A DNA stretch of 53,161 bases from Myxococcales bacterium (lineage in GTDB: Bacteria; Myxococcota_A; UBA9160; UBA4427). The first letter of the stretch is position 1. Every line of letters begins with the position of its first letter. The notes below the pieces were generated by a model. That model made no database searches and was not told where the DNA came from. It saw nothing but the letters and a program-made list of their open reading frames with translations. Below, in pieces: positions 25,619-32,399 of the stretch. The stretch spans positions 33,484-86,644 of the forward strand of contig DUCT01000160.1 of the NCBI GenBank assembly GCA_012959665.1, in the 5' to 3' direction. A program made the position numbers and the translations under genes.

Positions 25619-26131
25619 ATGACACTCAAATATCGTTTGTTCGGTGGAGTCTTTCTTGTTGGACTGATTCTTGACCAGTGGACGAAGCTCTCGATCGTCG
25701 ACCATTTTCGCTACGGGGAGCGTCTTGAGGTCATTCCCGGAATTTTCGATCTGACACACGTTCGGAATCCGGGTGGAGCATTCAGCCTCTTCGCCGACGG
25801 ACCTTTCGAGTGGAGGATGACTTTTTTCGTTGGGGCCACCGTGTTGGCGATCGTGCTGCTTATGGTTTTTCTGGCGCGTCACGAGGGGGAGGATTGGCTG
25901 ACCCCGTCGGCTCTGGGCTTCGTGATGGCAGGCGCGGTCGGGAACTTGATTGACAGGCTTGCCTATGGGGAGGTGATCGATTTCATCGATATTCACCTCT
26001 GGGGCGGATATACCTGGCCGACTTTCAATGTGGCCGACAGCGCGATTGTTCTTGGCGTGGGGCTGCTGCTCTTTGAGGTATTCCTCGCCGATCAAGATCT
26101 TTCCGAAGCCGACGAATCGATGGCGGATTGA
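25619..26131 (+). CDS. lspA: Lipoprotein signal peptidase II
   Basis: Removes the signal peptide of lipidated prolipoproteins in the inner membrane. This 170-residue protein has four helices and the family's conserved blocks: LILDQWTKL, THVRNPGGAFSLF, and the two catalytic-aspartate motifs AVGNLIDRLAYGEVIDF and FNVADSAI. The C terminus is acidic. It stands alone, divergent from the GH18-like gene and convergent with the CNT transporter gene. The ATG at 25619 gives the usual start before the first helix. Confidence 0.96.
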   Translation: MTLKYRLFGGVFLVGLILDQWTKLSIVDHFRYGERLEVIPGIFDLTHVRNPGGAFSLFADGPFEWRMTFFVGATVLAIVLLMVFLARHEGEDWLTPSALGFVMAGAVGNLIDRLAYGEVIDFIDIHLWGGYTWPTFNVADSAIVLGVGLLLFEVFLADQDLSEADESMAD

Positions 26132-26222
26132 CTGGCCTAGGGGCAGGCGCTGGGGTTCGCTGACCGATTGGCCCCTTTGCTAAGTCCGATCGCCGAGCCA
26201 TTTTCCAGGCCTGATTTCTTGA

Positions 26223-26258
26223 GCCCCACGTACTCAGCCCCACGTACTCAGCCCCACG
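26223..26258 (+). repeat. 14-bp tandem repeat in convergent lspA/CNT spacer
   Basis: Two exact copies of GCCCCACGTACTCA plus a partial third (GCCCCACG). They lie in the 210-bp spacer between lspA and the convergent transporter gene. Upstream in the spacer AGGGGC (about 26139) can pair with GCCCCT (about 26169), a long-loop stem with a short T run, as a weak terminator candidate. Confidence 0.75.
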
Positions 26259-26341
26259 CGAAAGGGTCCGCGGGGCAGAGCGCATGGTGGGCGAGGGAGA
26301 CTGGGCTCCCTGGGCTTCCGGAATCCGGGGTAGGGAGATCT

Positions 26342-27574
26342 TTAGATCAGCAAGCCCGCTAGACAGGCGGTCATGAAACTGGCGAGGGATCCCGCGAGAA
26401 TCGAGCGTAGGCCGAGGCTTGCCACTTCGTGGCGCCGGCTCGGGACCATTCCCCCGATGCCCCCCAAAAGGATCGCGAGGGATCCGAAATTGGCAAAACC
26501 GCAGAGCGCGTATGAAGCGATTACCCGGCTTCGTTCGGTCAGCTGGCCCGACGCCATTTCCTCGCCAAGCTGCTGGTAGGCAAGGAATTCGTTGAGAACG
26601 GTCTTGATGCCAAGGAGCGAGCCCACAGCGGGGGCATCTTGCCAGGGTACGCCCATCAGGAAGGCGAGGGGGGCGAGAAGTATTCCCAGAATTTTCTCGA
26701 GAGTCAGGTCTCCAATGCCCACGAAAGCACCGACTGCGCCAAGCAAATCGTTCGCCATCGCGATGAGCGCCACAAAGGCAATCAAGGTGGCGCCGACGTA
26801 GGCAGCGAGCCTCATCGCATTCAGCGCTCCGTCGGCAGCGGCGTCGATGATATTCCCATCGGGTCTCTCCACCGGCGATCCGACGCCGGCCATGGTCATA
26901 GGCTCACCCGTTTCGGGGATCATGATTTTGGCAAGTAGAAGCGCGGCGGGAGCGGAGAGAATACTGGCGGTGACAAGATGCCCCGCGAAGGCACCGCCCC
27001 CGAGAATATTCACGTATGCCAGGAGCACTGAGCCGGCGACTGTCGACATTCCCAGGGTCATGGTTGTGAAGAGTTCCGATCGCGTCATCCGTTCGATATA
27101 GGGTTTGATGATCAGGCAGGATTCAACCATCCCCACAAATATATTGGCGACTGCCGCGAGACTTTCAGCCCCTGAGAGTTTCATGCTTCGGGCGAGGATC
27201 GCGGCTAGGCCTCGAACGACCCACTGAACCCAGCCGAGGTGGTAGAAGATCGAGAAGAGGCTCCCCATGAAGATAATGATGGGGAGAACACCGAGGGCGA
27301 AGGAAAATCCGACATCGACCAGAGGGCCGAATACGAATTGGGTTCCCGCATTCGTGTAATCCAGGAGTCGCCCCACACCGACAGAGACGCCGGAAAAAAA
27401 GGCCTGCCCGGCATTCGTCCGTAGCAGCCCGAGTCCGAGTGCGAACTGAATGGCCAAGCCCCAAGCCACGGTCTTCCATGCGATCTCGCGTCGATTGGAG
27501 GAGGCTAGCCAAGCGATCCCCATCATGACGAAAAGTCCGAGAGCCGACATCAATCTCATTCCGATTTCGTTCAC
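26342..27574 (-). CDS. Concentrative nucleoside transporter (CNT/NupC family)
   Basis: A 410-residue inner-membrane cation-coupled symporter with about ten helices. Family motifs include GSLFSIFYHLGWVQWVVRGLA, LAAVANIFVGMVESCLIIKPY, LTTMT-like MTLGMSTVAGSVLLAYV, TVLNEFLAYQQL and ALCGFANFGSLAILLGGIGG. CNT proteins import nucleosides. Its start overlaps the thiE stop by ATGA, making it the last gene of ntrB-ntrC-thiE-CNT. A thiamine-related substrate is possible from that context but cannot be read from the sequence. Confidence 0.93.
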   Translation of the reverse strand: MNEIGMRLMSALGLFVMMGIAWLASSNRREIAWKTVAWGLAIQFALGLGLLRTNAGQAFFSGVSVGVGRLLDYTNAGTQFVFGPLVDVGFSFALGVLPIIIFMGSLFSIFYHLGWVQWVVRGLAAILARSMKLSGAESLAAVANIFVGMVESCLIIKPYIERMTRSELFTTMTLGMSTVAGSVLLAYVNILGGGAFAGHLVTASILSAPAALLLAKIMIPETGEPMTMAGVGSPVERPDGNIIDAAADGALNAMRLAAYVGATLIAFVALIAMANDLLGAVGAFVGIGDLTLEKILGILLAPLAFLMGVPWQDAPAVGSLLGIKTVLNEFLAYQQLGEEMASGQLTERSRVIASYALCGFANFGSLAILLGGIGGMVPSRRHEVASLGLRSILAGSLASFMTACLAGLLI

Positions 27575-28227
27575 TTTTCCTCCCGGTCCCGATCCCTCTC
27601 GAAAAGGTTCGCGAGTTCCCGGGTGGCGGAGATTGGATTGGCTGCTGCGGCGACGGCGGAAATGACCGCCGCACCGGATGTCCCGGTTTCGAGGATGGCG
27701 CGAATATTTCCGCCGTTGATTCCGCCGATGGCCACCAGGGGGAGTGGGGCCACCCGGCGAACCGCTTGCTCGAGGGCTGCGATTCCGGGCGCGGTCTCGG
27801 GGGAAGCTTTGGACTGCGTGCCGAAGATGGGCCCGAAGGCCACGTAGCTCGGCGCGGCTTTCGCGGCAGCAGAGGCCTGGTCGAGGTTATGAGTCGAAAG
27901 CCCGATGGCGAGCTTGGCTAAGGCCTCCTTGGGAATGCGGTCTGCCGGCATGTCGTCCTGGCCCAGGTGGAGCCCATCGGCGCCTGCAGCCAGGGCAAGA
28001 TCAAAGCGATCGTTGATCACAAAGAGAACCCCGGCGCGGCGTGTCTTCCATCGAATGGCCTGGGCCCACTCGAGGGCCTGGGAGTCGATTGCATGCTTGA
28101 TCCTGAGTTGAATAACCGAAGCTCCCCCAGCGCAGGCTGCTTCGGCCTGATCGACGGGGCCTTGAGGCCAGCGAGGGTCATCGTCTGCGAGCACGTGGAG
28201 GCCAGCAAAGGGCACGGCGGAGTTCAT
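27571..28227 (-). CDS. thiE: Thiamine phosphate synthase
   Basis: Joins HMP pyrophosphate and thiazole phosphate to thiamine phosphate. The 218-residue TIM barrel has the expected sites: QLRIKHA near the N terminus, VINDRFDLALAAGADGLHLGQDD (metal/pyrophosphate binding), YVAFGPIFGTQSK and VAIGGIN. Both ends overlap neighbours by ATGA: the start with ntrC upstream, the stop with the CNT gene downstream. No TPP riboswitch lies directly before it, because the upstream bases are ntrC coding sequence. Its expression therefore seems tied to the ntrBC promoter. Confidence 0.94.
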   Translation of the reverse strand: MNSAVPFAGLHVLADDDPRWPQGPVDQAEAACAGGASVIQLRIKHAIDSQALEWAQAIRWKTRRAGVLFVINDRFDLALAAGADGLHLGQDDMPADRIPKEALAKLAIGLSTHNLDQASAAAKAAPSYVAFGPIFGTQSKASPETAPGIAALEQAVRRVAPLPLVAIGGINGGNIRAILETGTSGAAVISAVAAAANPISATRELANLFERDRDREEK

Positions 28228-29675
28228 TCGTCGTCACTTTTTCGTGGGAGATCGATCTCAAGCTCCATGAGTTTTTTGCGCAAAGTATTTCGGTTGATTC
28301 CGAGCAACGCAGCCGCGCGAATCTGGTTGCCCTCGGTGAATTTTAGAACGGTGCTCAGCATCGGGCGTTCCACGGTTTCAATGAGTCGTCGATGGAGATT
28401 GTTGACATCGTTTTCGCTTAGAGAATCGCGAACATGCCGTTCCACCATATCCTCGATGCTGTTTTTCCGGTCACTCAGACCGCCATCGGCGAGGAAGTCG
28501 AAATCTGCGGGCGAGAGAACACGGGCAGAGGACAGAACCAGTGCCCGTTTGATGGCATTTTCGAGTTCTCGAACATTGCCCGGCCAGTTGTAATTCCGGA
28601 GATGGTCGAGAGTTGTCTCGGCGATCTGAGTGTCTTTTTCGGACAGTTCCTCGGCGTATCGATGGGTAAAGTATTCGGCGAGTGTTCGAATGTCGTCCTT
28701 TCGATCGCGAAGAGGCGGTATTTCGATGGGGACTACCCGGAGTCGGTAGAGCAGGTCCTCTCGGAAAAGCCCCGCGCTTACGGATTCCTCAAGATTTCGA
28801 TGGGTCGCGGTAACGACCCTGACATCGACGAAGGCCGGGTCGCGACCGCCCACGGGAGTGACCTCTCCACTCTGAAGCACGCGTAGCAATTTGGCCTGGA
28901 GTTCAATGGGCATATCGCCAATTTCGTCGAGGAAGAGTGTTCCCCCCGATGCTTCTCGAAACCGCCCCAACCTTGCGGAGATCGCCCCCGTGAAGGCACC
29001 CCTTTCGTGGCCGAAGAGTTCACTCTCCAGAAGCTCGCTGGGAATGGCCGCGGCGTTCACGGTGACGAATGGACGGTCAGACCTTGGGCTTGCAGCATGA
29101 ATCGCCTGGGCGACCAACTCTTTTCCGGTTCCACTCTCACCCGTGATGAGGACGGGCACATTGCGGATCGCCACCTTTCCCACGAGTTTGAATATTTCGA
29201 GTAGGGATTGGCTGCTTCCAACCAGTCGCTCGTTCCGGGGTCGCCTTGAGCCTTCGGCTTCGCGTTGCAGATCTCGAATTTGGCCCTGAAGGTTTCGAGT
29301 GGATTGGGCACGTTCAACCAAAGCCGAGACCTGGGCCAGGGAGAAGGGCTTGACCAGATAGTCGAGTGCGCCTCGCTTCATTGCTTCGACGGCGTTGTCC
29401 ATGGTGTTCTGCGCGGTGATGATCACCACGGGCGTAGCCGAGCCCCCGCTTCGCAACTGTTCGAGCACGTCGAGTCCGCTCAAACCGGGCATTCGGATAT
29501 CAAGAAAAGCCAGGTCGAATTGATTCGAAGTCAATGCATCGAGGGCGGATTCGCCGTCCGCAACTTCATTGACTCGATGCCCCTCGGATTCGAGTGCCTC
29601 TCGCAAGACGAAGCGGATGGAATCTTCATCGTCTGCCACGAGCACGGTCATGTCCCTTTCGTCGCCAACGTTCAT
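28224..29675 (-). CDS. ntrC: NtrC-family sigma-54-dependent response regulator
   Basis: A 483-residue response regulator. The N-terminal receiver has phospho-acceptor Asp59 in DLAFLDIRMPG and a lysine in YLVKPFS. The central AAA+ domain has GESGTGKE, the sigma-54 contact loop RGAFTGAI, and LFLDEIGDMP. A C-terminal Fis-type helix-turn-helix (AAALLGINRNTLRKKL) follows. ATG 29675 overlaps the ntrB stop; the track extension overlaps ntrB and is wrong. It would activate sigma-54 promoters, classically those for nitrogen limitation, though assignment to nitrogen rests on overall NtrC likeness. Confidence 0.94.
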   Translation of the reverse strand: MNVGDERDMTVLVADDEDSIRFVLREALESEGHRVNEVADGESALDALTSNQFDLAFLDIRMPGLSGLDVLEQLRSGGSATPVVIITAQNTMDNAVEAMKRGALDYLVKPFSLAQVSALVERAQSTRNLQGQIRDLQREAEGSRRPRNERLVGSSQSLLEIFKLVGKVAIRNVPVLITGESGTGKELVAQAIHAASPRSDRPFVTVNAAAIPSELLESELFGHERGAFTGAISARLGRFREASGGTLFLDEIGDMPIELQAKLLRVLQSGEVTPVGGRDPAFVDVRVVTATHRNLEESVSAGLFREDLLYRLRVVPIEIPPLRDRKDDIRTLAEYFTHRYAEELSEKDTQIAETTLDHLRNYNWPGNVRELENAIKRALVLSSARVLSPADFDFLADGGLSDRKNSIEDMVERHVRDSLSENDVNNLHRRLIETVERPMLSTVLKFTEGNQIRAAALLGINRNTLRKKLMELEIDLPRKSDDE

Positions 29676-30838
29676 CCGCCGTCTCCTCTCCCCAGTGGCT
29701 CCGTACCGCCTCTTGATGCTTTGCCCGCAGAGGCCAAGGGCAGCTTGACCCGCACTCGGCCCCCGCTCTCGTGGGACGCATCGATTCTGAGCAGGCCGCC
29801 GTGTCGGCTGATCCAATGCCTGGAGACCGCGAGTCCAAGGCCAGTCCCGTTTGCCTTGGTGGTGAAGAAAGGCGTGGACAACTGGTGCTGGATGGCTGGA
29901 GAAATTCCAGGCCCCTCGTCCTCGAAGCAGATGATGACGGTGGGGTGCGGCTGGCCGCTCTCGCTCTTGAGTCGATTTTCCAGGGCCATGCCCGTGGTCA
30001 GGGTGAGGGTCCCTCCGTTTTCCTCCATGGCTTGGATCGCATTCTGGGCCAAGTTCAGAAAAACTTGTTTCAGGCGATTGGGGTCGGCCAAAATTTTGGG
30101 AATCGACGGATCGTAGACGCGTTTGAACTGAATGTTTTGGGCTAGGGGCTCGGCTTCCAGGAGTTCGACGACCTCGTCGAGCAGGCGGTGGAGATTCACG
30201 CGAGCCCGATCGAGGGCTTCACCCCGAGCGAAGACCATCAGTTCGTCCACCAAGCCCGAGATTCGATCGACCTCACGCACGATGAGCTGTGCAGACTTTT
30301 GGCCCTGGGTGTCCTTGACTTTTCGCTCCAGGAGTTCGGCTGCTCCACGGATCCCCCCGAGCGGGTTCTTCACCTCGTGCGCGATGCCCGCCGCGATCTG
30401 TCCGTAGGAGACCAGGCGATCACGCTGGGCTGCCTCGTCCTGAAGATCGGCGAAAGCGGTTCGGTCGCGAAGGACCATCACGGCACCCGCGGGGCGGGCT
30501 CCTCGGCCGACCGTGAGTGGAGAGATCGAGACAGCTACGACCCGGATTGGTCCGAAGGGTCGCTGCAGGGGGACTTCGTCGTCGACGATGGGCCTCCCTG
30601 TCTGTTGCACGCCAGCGACCAGGGCCGGAAAGGGACTATTAGGCCCCATTAGTTGGTCCAAAGGCTGTCCCAGTCCGGCCGCCAAGGAGGTTTCGAGGAT
30701 TTGGCACGCCTCCTCATTGAGCCAAGTGACTTCCCCTATGGGGGAGAGCACAATCACCCCGTCCAGAACTGCGTCCAGGACATCGGTCAAATCCGGCCTG
30801 AGATCATCTTGCTCGGTCACGTGTCGGTTCGCTTCCAC
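29672..30838 (-). CDS. ntrB: NtrB-like PAS sensor histidine kinase
   Basis: A 388-residue cytoplasmic kinase with no membrane helix. A PAS-like domain (residues about 18-130) is followed by the H-box GIAHEVKNPLGGIRGAAELL, N-box FLNLAQNAIQAM, and G boxes DEGPGIS and GTGLGLAVS. The order and soluble form fit NtrB, which phosphorylates NtrC under nitrogen limitation. The track start is a GTG at 30838; the next GTG, seven codons on, is also possible. It is the first gene of the minus-strand operon and divergent from moeA across 139 bp. Confidence 0.92.
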   Translation of the reverse strand: MEANRHVTEQDDLRPDLTDVLDAVLDGVIVLSPIGEVTWLNEEACQILETSLAAGLGQPLDQLMGPNSPFPALVAGVQQTGRPIVDDEVPLQRPFGPIRVVAVSISPLTVGRGARPAGAVMVLRDRTAFADLQDEAAQRDRLVSYGQIAAGIAHEVKNPLGGIRGAAELLERKVKDTQGQKSAQLIVREVDRISGLVDELMVFARGEALDRARVNLHRLLDEVVELLEAEPLAQNIQFKRVYDPSIPKILADPNRLKQVFLNLAQNAIQAMEENGGTLTLTTGMALENRLKSESGQPHPTVIICFEDEGPGISPAIQHQLSTPFFTTKANGTGLGLAVSRHWISRHGGLLRIDASHESGGRVRVKLPLASAGKASRGGTEPLGRGDGG

Positions 30839-30977
30839 GGGTAGGGGCCCGTTTTGGGTGCCTAAAAAATAAGCAATTTAGCGTCTGACCCTTGGTCCGC
30901 CACCGGTTGGAGGCCCCACGGTACCGGGTTCGAATAGCTCCCCAGGGGCAGCAGGATTGGGTAGTCTTGGTCTCCGC

Positions 30978-32252
30978 ATGCGTACAGGAATTAGCGTCCA
31001 AGAGGCCTACGACAGCGTTCTGGGGTCGGCTCAGCCGCTGAGGGGCGAGAACGTACCGATCTTCGACGCGCTGGGACGCTGCCTCACGGCCCCCGTGGTG
31101 TCCCAGAGGCAATTGCCGCCGGCGGACTGCTCGGCCATGGACGGCTATGCGGTTCGTTTGGGGGCGCTGGGCTCGGCGACTCCATCGAACCCGGTTGAGC
31201 TCCGGGTGGCCTTTGAAATTCCAGCGGGTCGGGCCGCCCACCAGGCACTGGAACCGCTGGAATCTGCAAGGGTTTTCACCGGAGCACCGGTTCCCCGAAC
31301 AGCGGAGGCGGTGGTCCGCCAAGAGGACACAGAAGTAAATGGCGATCACGTTCGCATAAATATTTGCCCAGCACCGGGAGAGCATATCCGCAATGCGGGG
31401 GAGGATGTCCAGATTGGCGACGAGGTTCTGGGCGTGGGCTGCCGGATCGGACCGTCGGAGATTGGCGTGCTTGCCTCCCTGGGCCGCTCGGGGGTGGAGG
31501 TTCACCGTCGGCCCCGGGTCGCCATCCTTTCGGGAGGCGACGAATTGGTGGAGATTGACGGCGACGTCTCCGGGGGGCGAATTGTCGCGTCCAACGCCTA
31601 CACGCTCAGCGCAGCCTGCCGCATGCTGGGGGCCGAGCCCCTGTATTTGGGGATCGCCTCGGACCGTCCCGAGAGCGTGGGGCAGCTGTTTCGGTCGGCG
31701 CTCGCTGCGGACTGCATCGTGAGCACCGCGGGCGTGTCGGTGGGTGACCACGACCATGTGCGGCCGGTTCTCGAAAAGCTGGGTTGCCGGCTCGACTTCT
31801 GGGGCGTCCGCATGAAGCCCGGTTATCCCCTGGCCTTTGGTCGCTTCGACTCGGTTCCGGGATCGGGCAACGGAGCGGGTCCCCTGGTCTTCGGGCTTCC
31901 CGGCAACCCGGTCTCCGCCACCGTTTGCTTCGAGCAGTTCGTGCGACCGGTCCTCCTGAGGATGATGGGCCGCCGCGATCTTTGGAGGCCGATTCTGGAG
32001 GTGCGGGTCGTCGACCGCTTGGTCAAGAAGCCCGGCCGTCTGCATTTTGTTCGCGTAACCCTTGAGCGCCGGGACGGAGAGTGGCAGGCGCGGAGCACGG
32101 GAAATCAGAGCTCCGGGGTGATGACCTCCATGGCTCGCGCCGATGGCCTGTTGATTTTTCCCGAGGAAGCCAGCGAACTGATCGCGGGTGCGACAGCCCA
32201 GGTGCAGGTATTGGACGAGAGCTTCTTTACCCGAGACTCTGCGGGTTTTTAG
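30978..32252 (+). CDS. moeA: Molybdopterin molybdenumtransferase
   Basis: Inserts molybdenum into adenylylated molybdopterin. The 424-residue MoeA/gephyrin-E protein shows QLPPADCSAMDGYAVR, the RVFTGAPVPRTAEAVVRQED and NAGEDVQIGDEVL blocks, ILSGGDELVE, STAGVSVGDHDHVRPVL, and the metal-site helix FGLPGNPVSATVCFEQF. The start ATG 30978 matches homologues and removes seven track residues. It stands alone between ntrB and the AsmA-like gene. No Moco riboswitch-like structure is evident in the 139-bp leader. Confidence 0.95.
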   Translation: MRTGISVQEAYDSVLGSAQPLRGENVPIFDALGRCLTAPVVSQRQLPPADCSAMDGYAVRLGALGSATPSNPVELRVAFEIPAGRAAHQALEPLESARVFTGAPVPRTAEAVVRQEDTEVNGDHVRINICPAPGEHIRNAGEDVQIGDEVLGVGCRIGPSEIGVLASLGRSGVEVHRRPRVAILSGGDELVEIDGDVSGGRIVASNAYTLSAACRMLGAEPLYLGIASDRPESVGQLFRSALAADCIVSTAGVSVGDHDHVRPVLEKLGCRLDFWGVRMKPGYPLAFGRFDSVPGSGNGAGPLVFGLPGNPVSATVCFEQFVRPVLLRMMGRRDLWRPILEVRVVDRLVKKPGRLHFVRVTLERRDGEWQARSTGNQSSGVMTSMARADGLLIFPEEASELIAGATAQVQVLDESFFTRDSAGF

Positions 32253-32306
32253 CGCCGGCTTCTCACTGTGCTGAACCCGGCGTGGGACCAGGCCCCTTTT
32301 AGGCAC

Positions 32307-32381
32307 TACTGGGCTTGGTACTACTAGGCCTGGTACTACTAGGCTAGGTACTGCTAGGCCTGGTACTACTGGGTCTGTTTC
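32307..32381 (+). repeat. 15-bp tandem array in convergent moeA/AsmA spacer
   Basis: Five 15-mers in exact register (TACTGGGCTTGGTAC, then copies near TACTAGGCCTGGTAC) and a diverged sixth running toward 32396. The spacer is only 147 bp, and most of it is array. Upstream a CGCCGG/CCGGCG stem (32253-32258 with 32277-32282) overlaps the end of moeA but lacks a T tract. The unit is unrelated to the other 15-bp arrays. Confidence 0.9.
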
Positions 32382-32399
32382 TACCGAGCCAAAGCGGAG

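Noticed and set aside
30927-30935. GGTTCGAAT, resembling a tRNA T-loop
   Set aside because: Flanking bases do not form a T-stem or acceptor stem, and no D or anticodon arm can be drawn in the 139-bp spacer.
30804-32306. Minus-strand ORF of 500 codons
   Set aside because: Antisense shadow of moeA.
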